A stretch of 35,796 bases of DNA from Gammaproteobacteria bacterium (GTDB lineage: Bacteria; Pseudomonadota; Gammaproteobacteria; Natronospirales; JAJUFS01). The DNA lies in the NCBI GenBank assembly GCA_029263725.1, contig JAJUFS010000008.1, positions 1-35,796 of the forward strand. Reading direction: 5' to 3'. Under the pieces are notes generated by a model. It did not search any database. It saw nothing but the letters and a program-made list of their open reading frames with translations, and was not told the origin of the DNA. Positions within the stretch are counted from its first letter, which is position 1; the number at the start of each line of letters is the position of its first letter. Shown piece by piece: positions 10,318 to 19,932 of this stretch. A program made the translations under genes and the position numbers.

Positions 10318-11778
10318 TCAGTCCGCCGCGACCTCGGTCCACTTGAGGTCGAGCTGGCGCGCCGCGCGCACGTCGTCGAGACGGCGCACCGGCAAGGTGT
10401 AGGGCGCACCCTTGACCTTCTCGATGTCAGCCTCGGCTTCCTTGCGGATCGCGTACATGGCTTCCACGAAGCTGTCGATGGCTTCCTTCGATTCCGTTTC
10501 GGTCGGCTCGATCAGCAGGCACTCCGGCACCAGCAGCGGGAAGTAGGTGGTCGGCGCGTGGAAGCCGTAGTCCAGCAGGCGCTTGGCGAGGTCCATCGCC
10601 GTGAGGCCAAGCTCCTTGGCTTCCTTCTTGAGCGTGACGATGAACTCGTGGCTGGCGCGACGGTTCGGGAAGGCAAGCTCGAAGCCGGCCTTCTTCAGTT
10701 CCACCATGAGGTAGTTGGCGTTCAGCGTCGCGAACTCGCCGACGCGCTTCATGCCCTCGCGGCCCAGCATGCGCGCGTACACGTAGGCGCGCAGCAGCAC
10801 GCCCGCGTTGCCCATCCAGGCCGACAGGCGGCCGATGGACTGCGGCAGGTCCTTCTCGGTCAGCCAGCGGTAGGTGTCACCTTCCTTGCCGACGATGGGC
10901 GTCGGCATGAACGGCGCAAGCCGCTCGGACACGCCGATCGCACCCGAACCCGGACCACCGCCGCCGTGCGGCGTGGAGAAGGTCTTGTGCAGGTTCATGT
11001 GGATGACGTCGAAGCCCATGTCGCCCGGACGCACCTTGCCGAGGATGGCGTTCAGGTTGGCGCCGTCGTAGTACAGCAGGCCGCCCGCTTCATGGACGAT
11101 CTTCGAGATCTCCCTGATGCGGCGCTCGAACACGCCCAACGTGGACGGGTTGGTGAGCATGATGCCGGCCGTCTTCGGGCCGACCGCCTGCTTCAGCGCC
11201 TCGATGTCGACGTCGCCGTCCTTGTTGGTCGGAATCTCGCGCGCCACCATGCCGCACATGGTCGCGGTCGCGGGGTTCGTGCCGTGGGCGGCATCAGGAA
11301 CGATGATCTCGTTGCGCTCGAAGTCGCCACGGGCATGGTGATAGGCGCGAATCATCAGCACGCCGGCAAGCTCGCCCTGCGCGCCTGCCATCGGCGTCAG
11401 CGACACGCCGCCCTTCATGCCCGTCACCGCCTTGAGGATTTCCTGCAGCTCGTACATGCAGGCGAGGAAACCCTGGCCGGTGGATTCCGGCGCCAGCGGA
11501 TGGCGGCCGAGGAATTCCGGCAGCATCGCCAGCGTGTTGCAGGCCCGCGGGTTGTACTTCATCGTGCACGAGCCGAGCGGATAGAAGTGCGTGTCGATGG
11601 AGAAGTTCTTCTGCGACAGCCGCGTGTAATGGCGCACCGCCTGCAGCTCGGAGACTTCCGGCAGCAGCGGCTTGGACGTGCGGCGCAGCTCGGCCGGGAT
11701 GTCGTCCAGCGAGGCGGGCTGCGCGGGGCCCTGCGCGATGGCACGGCGGCCGGCACGGGAATGTTCGAAGATCAGCAT
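10318..11778 (-). CDS. gcvPB: Glycine dehydrogenase (decarboxylating) subunit 2, P-protein beta half
   Basis: This is the C-terminal half of the split glycine cleavage P-protein, which decarboxylates glycine on PLP and passes the aminomethyl group to lipoyl-GcvH. The PLP lysine is Lys265 in [20 protein letters not shown]. Other conserved parts are [14 protein letters not shown] and [11 protein letters not shown] start at [10 protein letters not shown] (11778), preceded by GGAGAG, giving 486 residues, typical of this subunit. The track extends the ORF to 12405, but that part is out-of-frame sequence of gcvPA. It is last in the operon, 20 bases after gcvPA. Confidence 0.97.
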   Translation of the reverse strand: MLIFEHSRAGRRAIAQGPAQPASLDDIPAELRRTSKPLLPEVSELQAVRHYTRLSQKNFSIDTHFYPLGSCTMKYNPRACNTLAMLPEFLGRHPLAPESTGQGFLACMYELQEILKAVTGMKGGVSLTPMAGAQGELAGVLMIRAYHHARGDFERNEIIVPDAAHGTNPATATMCGMVAREIPTNKDGDVDIEALKQAVGPKTAGIMLTNPSTLGVFERRIREISKIVHEAGGLLYYDGANLNAILGKVRPGDMGFDVIHMNLHKTFSTPHGGGGPGSGAIGVSERLAPFMPTPIVGKEGDTYRWLTEKDLPQSIGRLSAWMGNAGVLLRAYVYARMLGREGMKRVGEFATLNANYLMVELKKAGFELAFPNRRASHEFIVTLKKEAKELGLTAMDLAKRLLDYGFHAPTTYFPLLVPECLLIEPTETESKEAIDSFVEAMYAIRKEAEADIEKVKGAPYTLPVRRLDDVRAARQLDLKWTEVAAD

Positions 11779-11798
11779 CGTGTTCTCTCCGTTCGAAG

Positions 11799-13166
11799 TC
11801 AGGCCGCCGAGCGCAGCACGTCGTTGAGGGCCGCGGCGTAATGCGCGATGTCGGCGTCGGTGCGCGTCTCGGTCGCGCACACCAGCAGCGCATTGCCAAG
11901 CTCGGGGTAGTCGTTGCCGATGGCATAGCCGCCGACGATGCCCTTCTCCAGCAGCGCGTCGATGACCGGCTGCACCGGACGGTCCAGCATCAGCACGCTC
12001 TCGTGGAAGAAGGCGCCCTCGAAGCGGCGCGATACGCCGTCGATCTTCGTCAGCGCCTCGACCAGCTTGCGGGTCTGGCCATGCGAGACGGACGCCGTGT
12101 TCGCCAGCCCCTCGGGGCCGAGCAGCGACATGTAGATGGTCGCCGCGGTGACCATCAGGCCCTGGTTGGTGCAGATGTTGGAAGTCGCCTTGGAGCGGCG
12201 GATGTGCTGCTCGCGCGCCTGCAGGGTGAGCGCGTAGCCGACCTTGCCTTCCAGGTCCACGGTGCGGCCGATGATGCGGCCGGGCATCTGGCGCACGTGT
12301 TCCTGGCGGCAGCACATGAAGCCGAAGTACGGACCGCCGGAAGACAGCGGCACGCCGAGCGGCTGGCCTTCGCCGCAGACGATGTCCACGCCCTGCCCGC
12401 CCCACTCGCCCGGCGCGCGCAGCACGGCGAGCGCGGTCGGGTTCACGACGGCGATGGCGAGCGCGTCGTTGGCGCGCGCCCAGTCGGTCATGGCATTCAC
12501 GTCCTCGAGCACGCCGAAGAAGTTCGGCTGCGGAATGACGATCGCGGTGATGTCCTCGCCCTCGAAGGCCTTCAGCGCATCGAGCCTGGTCGCGCCGGTG
12601 CGCTCGTCGTAAGGCAAAAGCTCGAAGCGGATGTTCTGCGTGGTGCAGATCGCCTCGGCCACCTTGCGATACAGCGGATGCACGCTCGCCGGCATGAGGA
12701 TGCGGCGCGACTTCGACTTGCGATGCGAGCGCACCGCCATGAGGCAGGCTTCCGCCAGCGCGCTCGCGCCGTCATAGAGCGAAGCGTTGGAAACGTCCAT
12801 GCCGGTCAGCGACGCCATCATGGACTGGTATTCGTACAGCAGCTGCAGCGTGCCCTGGCTCGCCTCCGCCTGGTACGGCGTGTAGGCGGTGTAGAACTCG
12901 CCGCGCGTGGTGATTTCCCAGACGGCGGCGGGAATGTGGTGCTCGTAGGCACCCGCGCCGATGAAGTTCAGGTACTGGCCGTCACGCTGCGCGCGCGCAT
13001 GCATGATGCGCGAGATTTCCATCTCGCTGAGCGCTTCGGGCACGCCATGCAGGTCGTCGATGCGCAGCTCGGCGGGAATCTCGTCGAACAGCCGCTCGAT
13101 GCTGTCGACGCCGATGGCGTCGAGCATTTCGCGGATTTCATTCTCGGTATGGGGGATGAAGGACAT
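11799..13166 (-). CDS. gcvPA: Glycine dehydrogenase (decarboxylating) subunit 1, P-protein alpha half
   Basis: This is the N-terminal half of the split P-protein, 455 residues long, which pairs with GcvPB to form the active decarboxylase. It begins [15 protein letters not shown], as in other GcvPA proteins. Conserved segments include [48 protein letters not shown] and SNICTNQGL. The split form is common in Gram-positives, archaea and some gammaproteobacteria, whereas E. coli has one fused GcvP. The ATG has only a weak Shine-Dalgarno sequence. The upstream gap to gcvH holds a large inverted repeat that may affect downstream expression. Confidence 0.97.
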   Translation of the reverse strand: MSFIPHTENEIREMLDAIGVDSIERLFDEIPAELRIDDLHGVPEALSEMEISRIMHARAQRDGQYLNFIGAGAYEHHIPAAVWEITTRGEFYTAYTPYQAEASQGTLQLLYEYQSMMASLTGMDVSNASLYDGASALAEACLMAVRSHRKSKSRRILMPASVHPLYRKVAEAICTTQNIRFELLPYDERTGATRLDALKAFEGEDITAIVIPQPNFFGVLEDVNAMTDWARANDALAIAVVNPTALAVLRAPGEWGGQGVDIVCGEGQPLGVPLSSGGPYFGFMCCRQEHVRQMPGRIIGRTVDLEGKVGYALTLQAREQHIRRSKATSNICTNQGLMVTAATIYMSLLGPEGLANTASVSHGQTRKLVEALTKIDGVSRRFEGAFFHESVLMLDRPVQPVIDALLEKGIVGGYAIGNDYPELGNALLVCATETRTDADIAHYAAALNDVLRSAA

Positions 13167-13196
13167 TGTGCGTGTACCGGTAAGGTTGGTTCTGTC

Positions 13197-13266
13197 GTGA
13201 GAGGCAAGACGCGAGACGTGAGACGAGCGCGAGGCGTGAGACCTCGTCTCACGCCTCGCCTCTCAC
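13197..13266. repeat. Intergenic inverted repeat GTGAGAGGC...GCCTCTCAC (copy 2) between gcvH and gcvPA
   Basis: The outer arms gtgagaggc (13197-13205) and gcctctcac (13258-13266) enclose two overlapping inner pairings. These are gcgaggcgtgaga (13229-13241) with tctcacgcctcgc (13247-13259), a 13-bp stem with a 5-base loop, and gtgagacgag (13218-13227) with ctcgtctcac (13243-13252). The inner pairings share bases and are mutually exclusive. The motif resembles the repeat at 2094-2154. It lies in the 103-base gap of an otherwise tight operon. Confidence 0.7.
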
Positions 13267-13269
13267 ATG

Positions 13270-13659
13270 TCACGCTTCGTCGATGACCTTCTGGTAACCC
13301 GCCGCATCCAGCAGCGCGTCGACGTCGGCGGCATTTGCCGGACGGATCTTCATGATCCAGCCTTCGCCGTACGGGTCGCTGTTCAGCACTTCGGGCGCAT
13401 CGGCGAGCGCTTCGTTGCCGGCGATGACTTCACCCGCGACCGGGGCGTAGATGTCGGAGGCGGCCTTGACGGACTCCACCACCGCGCAGGCTTCGCCCGC
13501 GGCGACCTGGCGGCCCGCTTCCGGCGCCTCGACGAAAACGAGGTCGCCGAGCGCTTCCTGGGCATGGTCGGTGATGCCGACCGTCACGGTGCCATCGGCT
13601 TCCTTGCGGACCCATTCGTGCGTCTTCGCGTAACGCAGTTCAGCGGGAATGTTGCTCAT
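13270..13659 (-). CDS. gcvH: Glycine cleavage system H protein
   Basis: GcvH is the lipoyl carrier that shuttles the aminomethyl group from P-protein to T-protein and the electrons to the L-protein (dihydrolipoyl dehydrogenase, not in this window). The 129-residue protein has the lipoylation site Lys65 in [15 protein letters not shown]. Its N-terminus, [15 protein letters not shown], and C-terminal [10 protein letters not shown] are family-typical. A GGGAG site lies 8 bases before the ATG. It is the second gene of the operon, 66 bases after gcvT and followed by the large inverted repeat. Confidence 0.98.
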   Translation of the reverse strand: MSNIPAELRYAKTHEWVRKEADGTVTVGITDHAQEALGDLVFVEAPEAGRQVAAGEACAVVESVKAASDIYAPVAGEVIAGNEALADAPEVLNSDPYGEGWIMKIRPANAADVDALLDAAGYQKVIDEA

Positions 13660-13725
13660 CGTTTTTTCTCCCGTTTGTCGGAGTCGCGGCGTACGCCGCT
13701 CCTGGATCAGAAACTGGCCTGCGGA

Positions 13726-14814
<1,089 letters not shown>

Positions 14815-15177
14815 CCTGATCTCCTCGCGGCCAGAATACAGAAGGGCGACAAAGCCTCGCTTGCCGCCCCGCTCGAACCCGGTCCGTCAATCACACTTAT
14901 TTAATGGATATCGCGCGCGCCTGGCGCGCGGTGCTGACGGGCGCGAATGATACCGGAAACCCCCTATTCGCGCCAATCGACGCCACTTCCCCGGGCCTTT
15001 ACCCGCGGGGTTTTCCCGTGCCCCACCACTCTCCCTGCTGCAGGGCGACAAACACGTCGCCAGGCGTGCCGTGAACCCGCGGCCGCCAGCGCGGTCCAAG
15101 CTCCCGTTTGACACACTCCGGCGCCGGGTGGACCATCCGGCGCACAACAACAAATCCATCCCTGCGGAGAGGAACCC
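14815..15177. other. 363-base divergent intergenic region between gcvT and the DUF885 lipoprotein gene
   Basis: There is no credible gene here; the overlapping track ORFs look like GC shadows. Several inverted repeats are visible: ggcgcgaat / attcgcgcc (14940-14948 and 14966-14974, 9 bp, 17-base loop), a gcgcgcgcc / ggcgcgcg cluster near 14912-14930, ccctgctgcaggg (15033-15045), and a gggcc / cccg-rich cluster near 14990-15020. I looked for a glycine riboswitch reading toward gcvT and did not find its conserved core. A TTGACA at 15108-15113 points toward the lipoprotein gene but lacks a good -10. Confidence 0.5.
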
Positions 15178-16956
15178 ATGCTTCATTCCCATCGCAATTG
15201 GCTTCTTGCACTGGCAGCAGCGCTGTTTCTTGGCGGCTGCGCCACGACCGGCCAGCAAGGCGCGGCCGAAGTCGAAAAACTGCACGCCCTGTTCGAGGAC
15301 GCCTGGCAGCAGGACCTGGCGCGTTCGCCGACCTTCGCCAGCTGGCTGGGCGACAAGCGCTTCAACGACCAGTGGGGCGAGTTCACCCCGGAGAGCCTGC
15401 AGGCCGAGAACGAGGCAAACCGCGCCATTCTCGCCCGCCTCGGCGAGATCGATCGTGACGCGCTGCCGGCGGAAGAGCGGCTGAACTACGACCTGTTCAA
15501 GGAAGAGTACGAGCAGCGGCTGGAGAGCTTCGAGCATCGCTCCTACCTGATCCCGATCAACCAGCGCGGCGGCATCCAGACCACCGACGAGATGCTGGAG
15601 ACGCTGCGCTTCACCGAGCTGAAGGACTACGAGGACTGGATCAAGCGCCTCGAGACCTTCGACACCTACATGGACCAGACCATCGGCATCCTGCGTCTCG
15701 GCATCGAGGCCGGCCGCACCCAGCCGCGCATCATCAACGAGCGCATCCTGCCGCAGATCGAGGCGCAGCTGGTCGACTCGCCGGAAGAAAGCGGCTTCTA
15801 CCGGCCGTTCAAGGAAATCGTTGCCGACGTTCCTGCCGCCGAGCAGGAGCGCCTGCGCCGCGAAGCGCGCCAGGCCATCCAGGACAGCGTGATCCCGGCC
15901 TTCCAGCGCTTCGCGAAGTTCTTCCGCGAGGAGTACTTGCCCGCCTCCCGCCCTGCCGTCGGCATCGGCTCCACGCCGAACGGCAAGGAGTACTACGCGA
16001 TGCTGGCGCGGCACTACACCACCACCGATCTCACGCCGGAAGAGATTCACCAGATCGGCCTGGGTGAGGTCGCGCGCATCCGCAAGGAAATGGACAAAAT
16101 CATCAGGCAGGTGGGCTTCAAGGGCAGCTTCGGCGAGTTCCTCACCTTCCTGCGCACCGATCCGCAGTTCTATTACAAGACGCCCGAGGAACTGCTGGAG
16201 GCCTACCGCGCGCTGTCGAAGCGCATCGATCCGGAACTCGTGAAGCTGTTCGGCAAGCTGCCGCGTACGCCGTATGGCGTGATTCCCATCCCGGACTCCA
16301 TTGCACCCGACACCACCACGGCCTACTACATGCCGCCGGCCGGTGACGGCAGCCGCGCGGGCTACTACTACGTGAACCTCTACAAGCCGGAAACGCGGCC
16401 GAAGTACGAGATGGAAGCGCTGTCCATCCACGAAGCCGTACCGGGCCACCACCTGCAGATCGCCCTGCAGCAGGAACTGGGCGAACTGCCGATGTTCCGC
16501 CGCTTCGGCCGCTACACCGCCTTCGTCGAAGGCTGGGGCCTGTACTCCGAGTCGCTGGGCGAGGACCTCGGGCTTTACAAGGATCCGTACTCCAAGTTCG
16601 GCCAGCTGACCTACGAGATGTGGCGCGCGGTGCGCCTCGTCGTCGACACCGGCATGCACTACAGGGGCTGGACGCGCCAGCAGGCCATCGACTTCTTCAT
16701 GGAGAACGCCGCCAAGACCGAGCTCGACATCATCAACGAGATCGATCGCTACATCGCCTGGCCGGGCCAGGCGCTGGCCTACAAGATCGGCGAACTGAAG
16801 ATCAAGGAACTGCGCAAGCGCGCCGAGACAGAGCTTGGCGACAAGTTCGACATCCGCGCCTTCCACGACACCGTGCTGGGTTCGGGCGCGCTGCCGCTGG
16901 ACATCCTCGAGCGCAACGTCGACGCCTGGATCGCCGAGATCAAGGCGCAGTCCTGA
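15178..16956 (+). CDS. DUF885 family lipoprotein, putative zinc metallopeptidase
   Basis: The 592-residue protein starts with a lipoprotein signal peptide (WLLALAAALFLGGC), so Cys21 should be lipidated and the protein anchored in the envelope. The rest is a DUF885 domain. The motif HEAVPGHHLQ at His418-His425, followed by a glutamate-rich helix with FVEGWGLYSE, resembles the zinc site of M1/M32-like gluzincins. Characterised members are few, so the peptidase function is inferred. GGAGAGG lies 6 bases before the ATG. A strong intrinsic terminator follows, so it is probably monocistronic. Confidence 0.9.
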   Translation: MLHSHRNWLLALAAALFLGGCATTGQQGAAEVEKLHALFEDAWQQDLARSPTFASWLGDKRFNDQWGEFTPESLQAENEANRAILARLGEIDRDALPAEERLNYDLFKEEYEQRLESFEHRSYLIPINQRGGIQTTDEMLETLRFTELKDYEDWIKRLETFDTYMDQTIGILRLGIEAGRTQPRIINERILPQIEAQLVDSPEESGFYRPFKEIVADVPAAEQERLRREARQAIQDSVIPAFQRFAKFFREEYLPASRPAVGIGSTPNGKEYYAMLARHYTTTDLTPEEIHQIGLGEVARIRKEMDKIIRQVGFKGSFGEFLTFLRTDPQFYYKTPEELLEAYRALSKRIDPELVKLFGKLPRTPYGVIPIPDSIAPDTTTAYYMPPAGDGSRAGYYYVNLYKPETRPKYEMEALSIHEAVPGHHLQIALQQELGELPMFRRFGRYTAFVEGWGLYSESLGEDLGLYKDPYSKFGQLTYEMWRAVRLVVDTGMHYRGWTRQQAIDFFMENAAKTELDIINEIDRYIAWPGQALAYKIGELKIKELRKRAETELGDKFDIRAFHDTVLGSGALPLDILERNVDAWIAEIKAQS

Positions 16957-16982
16957 ACCGGTCTCTCGGGACCGAACTGCAG

Positions 16983-17011
16983 GGCGGGCTTCGGCCCGCC
17001 TTGTCTTTTTT
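16983..17011 (+). terminator. Intrinsic terminator after the DUF885 gene
   Basis: ggcgggc-ttcg-gcccgcc is a perfect 7-bp stem with a stable UUCG tetraloop. It is followed by ttgtctttttt, 26 bases after the stop codon. Confidence 0.9.
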
Positions 17012-17093
17012 GCGGCAGATTAACGCAGGTTTTCCGGAGTTCTGCGCAGAAACCCGCAGCTTTCGCCCGCTGCCACTGGCGCTGAGGCCGCTG

Positions 17094-17099
17094 TACAAT
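17094..17099 (+). promoter_or_regulatory. Possible -10 element upstream of phhA
   Basis: TACAAT lies 26 bases before the phhA start and is followed by an ACGGAGGTG ribosome-binding site. No good -35 is present at 17 bases. That would fit an activator-dependent promoter, such as PhhR control in pseudomonads, but I see no clear operator. Confidence 0.35.
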
Positions 17100-17124
17100 A
17101 CCGGCCCACGGAGGTGTTGCGATC

Positions 17125-17934
17125 ATGGGCAAAACTACCAAGTACGTCGCCAAGCAGCCGGACGAGAACGGCTTCATCCACTACACGGAAGAAGAGCACG
17201 CCGTATGGAATGAGCTGATCACGCGCCAGCTGCCGGTTGTCCAGAAATACGCCTGCGACGAGTACCTGGAAGCGCTGGAGCGCATGAACTTCCCGCGCGA
17301 CCGCATCCCGCAGTGCGAGGAAGTCTCCGCGGTGCTGCGCAAGGCGACCGGCTGGGAAGTCGCGCCCGTGCCTGCGCTGATTCCCTTCGGCGAGTTCTTC
17401 CGCCTGCTGGCGGACAAGAAGTTCCCGGCCGCGACCTTCATCCGCTCGCGCGAGGAAATGGATTACCTGCAGGAGCCGGACATCTTCCACGAGATCTTCG
17501 GCCACACGCCGCTGCTCACCGATCAGCGTTTCGCGGATTTCACTCACGCCTATGGCCTCGCGGGACTGAATGCCAGCAAGGAAGACCGCGCCATGCTGGC
17601 GCGCCTTTACTGGTTCACCGTCGAGTTCGGGCTGATGAACACTCCGAAGGGCCTGAAGACCTATGGCGCCGGCATCGTCTCCTCCATGGGCGAGACGCCG
17701 TACTCCATTGAGTCGGACATCCCCGAGCGCCGTCCCTTCGATCCGGTGACCGCGCTGCGCACCCCGTATCGCATCGACATCTTCCAGACCGTCTATTACG
17801 TCATCGACAGCCTGGACGACCTTTTCAACGTGTCCAACATGGACCTGTTCGCACTGATCCGGGAAGCGCGCGAGAAAGGCATGCTGCCGCCGACCTTCCC
17901 GCCCCCGGACGAAAACACGCCCAAGTGGGCCTGA
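17125..17934 (+). CDS. phhA: Phenylalanine 4-monooxygenase (phenylalanine hydroxylase)
   Basis: PhhA hydroxylates phenylalanine to tyrosine using O2, non-heme iron and tetrahydropterin. The 269-residue protein is the bacterial single-domain form without a regulatory ACT domain. Iron ligands are visible as His122 and His127 in PDIFHEIFGHTPLL and Glu167 in YWFTVEFGL. These match the 2-His-1-carboxylate triad of Pseudomonas and Chromobacterium enzymes. Other conserved parts are CEEVSAVLRKATGW and YGAGIVSSMGE. A strong GGAGG site supports the ATG. phhB follows after 15 bases, forming a two-gene operon that recycles the pterin. Confidence 0.98.
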   Translation: MGKTTKYVAKQPDENGFIHYTEEEHAVWNELITRQLPVVQKYACDEYLEALERMNFPRDRIPQCEEVSAVLRKATGWEVAPVPALIPFGEFFRLLADKKFPAATFIRSREEMDYLQEPDIFHEIFGHTPLLTDQRFADFTHAYGLAGLNASKEDRAMLARLYWFTVEFGLMNTPKGLKTYGAGIVSSMGETPYSIESDIPERRPFDPVTALRTPYRIDIFQTVYYVIDSLDDLFNVSNMDLFALIREAREKGMLPPTFPPPDENTPKWA

Positions 17935-17949
17935 ACAAGGGAGACGCCC

Positions 17950-18291
17950 ATGAATGACCTGGCAGAAAAAAGCTGCGTGCCCTGCGAAGGCGGCATCAGC
18001 CCGCTGACCCGAGAGGAAGCCGAGCGCTACCTGAAGAAGATCGCGCCGGAATGGACGCTGAACGACGACGCCACCGAGATTCGCCGCGAGTTCACGTTCA
18101 AGGGGTTCCAGAAGACCATCGGCTTCGTCAATGCCATCGCCTGGATGGCGAACCAGGAAGGCCACCACCCCGACATGGAGATCGGCTGGGGACGCGCGCT
18201 GATCAGGTGGTCCACGCACGCCATCGGCGGCCTGTCGGAAAACGACTTCATCTGCGCAGCAAAGACCGACAGGATCCACAACGGCAAGTGA
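17950..18291 (+). CDS. phhB: Pterin-4a-carbinolamine dehydratase
   Basis: PhhB dehydrates the 4a-carbinolamine pterin released by PhhA so it can be reduced again. The 113-residue protein carries the family core EFTFKGFQKTIGFVNAIAW, the catalytic histidines in NQEGHHPDMEIGW, and the STHAIGGLSENDF motif. The N-terminus (SCVPCEGGISPLTREEAE) also matches bacterial members. It is 15 bases downstream of phhA and followed by a terminator hairpin. Confidence 0.97.
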   Translation: MNDLAEKSCVPCEGGISPLTREEAERYLKKIAPEWTLNDDATEIRREFTFKGFQKTIGFVNAIAWMANQEGHHPDMEIGWGRALIRWSTHAIGGLSENDFICAAKTDRIHNGK

Positions 18292-18301
18292 TCGACAGAA
18301 G

Positions 18302-18322
18302 CCCGGCAAATGCCGGGTTTTC
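18302..18322 (+). terminator. Intrinsic terminator after phhB
   Basis: cccggc-aaat-gccggg is followed by ttttct, 10 bases after the phhB stop codon. A short hairpin with a T-run. Confidence 0.75.
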
Positions 18323-18354
18323 TGCATTTGGGGGGAGAGGCATCCGCGTAGTCG

Positions 18355-18387
18355 CCCCGTACTGCGAATCGGGGTTTTCCTGATTCG
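18355..18387 (+). repeat. Two overlapping inverted repeats upstream of the 92-aa gene
   Basis: ccccg / cgggg (18355-18359 and 18370-18374) is followed by ttttcc and resembles a second weak terminator. cgaatc / gattcg (18365-18370 and 18382-18387) overlaps it and would compete for pairing. Both lie in the 149-base gap between phhB and the hypothetical gene. Confidence 0.4.
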
Positions 18388-18440
18388 GAAGCCGGTGATG
18401 GGCAGCTAAGGTAGCGGCGGTTTGCAGCAAGGAGCCCCGC

Positions 18441-18719
18441 ATGAAACTTCCCGAAACCTCCTTCGATCCTGTCCTCGCCACGCATGCCTTGAAAGGCATC
18501 GGCGAAGCCATCTACTGGTTCGTCTCGGAAGGCCCCGGCTCCGAGCGGCCGATGTCACGCGAGGCGCACGCCAGCCTGCTGGGCCTCACCTGGTCCGCAC
18601 GCAACCTGGCCATCCAGCTGCAGGGCTGGTTCGATGCCATGACGGCAGCGGGATTGCGGCCCGAAGACTTCCTTCCCGACGGGGTCAAGGACCCTCAAGG
18701 GAAGTACACGCTCAACTGA
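18441..18719 (+). CDS. Small protein of unknown function (92 aa)
   Basis: I do not recognise this family. The ORF has a good AAGGAG site 7 bases before the ATG and encodes 92 residues. It has no signal peptide, cysteines or membrane segment. The sequence has an amphipathic helical look: HALKGIGEAIYWFVSEG, a linker with SREAHASLLG, then LTWSARNLAIQLQGWFDAM and an acidic tail. This resembles small helical proteins of pseudomonads and related bacteria. It is convergent with the ubiI-like gene, with 7 bases between the stops. The good ribosome-binding site and GC-type codon use argue that it is real. Confidence 0.7.
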   Translation: MKLPETSFDPVLATHALKGIGEAIYWFVSEGPGSERPMSREAHASLLGLTWSARNLAIQLQGWFDAMTAAGLRPEDFLPDGVKDPQGKYTLN

Positions 18720-18726
18720 GAAGGCG

Positions 18727-19932
18727 TTACCTGACGAGGGCCGGCAGATCATCACGCAGGCCCATCGCCTGCCTGACGATGTACCGCTTCAGGCCGCCAC
18801 TGCGGTCGAAGACTCGAAAGCCCGCGTTCCGCAGCCAGCCCAGCGTCCTGTCCTCGTTCGAGAAGAGGCGATGGAAGCCTTCCATCGCCCACATCACCGT
18901 GGCGTTGTCGCCGCGCCGGCGCCGCTCATAGCGGCGTAGCACTCTCGCCTGCGCGAAGTCGCGTCCCGACTGGCGCGCATCCACGAGCACTTCGACAAGC
19001 GTTGCCACGTCCATGAAACCCAGGTTCGCGCCCTGCCCCGCCAATGGATGAATGACGTGCGCGGCATCGCCGATCAGCACCGCGCGCTCATGCACGTAGG
19101 TCTTCGCATGCTGGCGGCGCAACGGGAAGGACGCGCGCGGCCCGCACTCGGTGACCTCGCCGAGGACATGGTCGCTGGCCTTGCCGAGTTCCGCACGGAA
19201 CTCATCGTCGGGGAGCGCCAGCAGGCGCGCGGCCTCGGAAGATTCCGCGGACCAGACGATGGAAATGCTGCCATCGGCAAGCGGCAGGAAGGCGAGCGGG
19301 CCCGTGGGCAGGAAATGCTGCCAGGCTGTCGCCTGGTGCGGCTTTTGCGTGCGGATCACTCCGACAATGCCGCGCTGTCCGTAATCGCCGCGCTCGACCG
19401 GGATGCCGAACGCCTCGCGCAACGGCGAGGCCGCGCCGTCCGCCGCCACCAGCAGCGCGGCACGCAGGCGCCGCCCGTCTTCCAGCTCAATGTCGATGCC
19501 ATCGTCCTGAGGCGTTGCCTGGGCGATAGCCGCTGGGCAAAGACAGGTGGCGTTGTCGGCTTCCTGGAAGCGTTGCCACAACGCGTGCTGCACCAGCCGG
19601 TTTTCGACGATATGACCGAGGAAGGACTCGCCGATCTCGGCCGCATCGAAATGCACGCCCTCGAAGTCCGCATCCCAGACATGCATGTCGGTGTAAGGGC
19701 TGGTACGAACGCTCTCCATGTACTCCCACGCACCCAGCCTGCGCAGCAGCCGCTCGGAAGCTAGCGACAGCGCCACCACGCGCAGCTCCGGTGGATCGCC
19801 GGGCTGCAATGGCCTGGGCGCATGCCGTTCGACGAGCGCCACGGAGAAGCCCTCGCGCGCCAGCGCAAGCGCGCCGGCCGCACCCACCATGCCGCCACCG
19901 GCAACCACGATGTCAAAGCGTTGCATGCTCAT
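18727..19932 (-). CDS. ubiI: UbiH/UbiF/VisC family FAD-dependent hydroxylase (UbiI-like)
   Basis: This flavin monooxygenase of the ubiquinone pathway hydroxylates the aromatic ring of the polyprenylphenol intermediate at the inner membrane. The 401-residue protein shows the FAD dinucleotide fold FDIVVAGGGMVGAAGALALA, the NADPH/FAD DG motif LLVAADGAASPLREA, and GDAAHVIHPLAGQGANLGFMD, which contacts FAD ribose and phosphate. I chose MSMQRFDIVV at 19932 because it overlaps the ubiH stop codon as ATGA. By position it corresponds to ubiI (visC) of E. coli. Sequence alone does not fully separate UbiI, UbiF and UbiH regiospecificity. Confidence 0.9.
   Translation of the reverse strand: MSMQRFDIVVAGGGMVGAAGALALAREGFSVALVERHAPRPLQPGDPPELRVVALSLASERLLRRLGAWEYMESVRTSPYTDMHVWDADFEGVHFDAAEIGESFLGHIVENRLVQHALWQRFQEADNATCLCPAAIAQATPQDDGIDIELEDGRRLRAALLVAADGAASPLREAFGIPVERGDYGQRGIVGVIRTQKPHQATAWQHFLPTGPLAFLPLADGSISIVWSAESSEAARLLALPDDEFRAELGKASDHVLGEVTECGPRASFPLRRQHAKTYVHERAVLIGDAAHVIHPLAGQGANLGFMDVATLVEVLVDARQSGRDFAQARVLRRYERRRRGDNATVMWAMEGFHRLFSNEDRTLGWLRNAGFRVFDRSGGLKRYIVRQAMGLRDDLPALVR

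Noticed and set aside
10318-12405. 695-aa ORF extending gcvPB upstream
   Set aside because: The extra N-terminal 209 residues are out-of-frame gcvPA sequence; the family start at 11778 has its own ribosome-binding site.
14815-15120. Glycine riboswitch in the gcvT leader
   Set aside because: A gggagag stretch is present on the minus strand, but the paired ctctcaggcaaaaggac-type segment and the gccgaaggggcaa-type bulge are absent.
14887-16866. 659-aa minus-strand ORF opposite the DUF885 lipoprotein gene
   Set aside because: Shadow of the plus-strand gene, which has a signal peptide, a metal motif and a strong ribosome-binding site.
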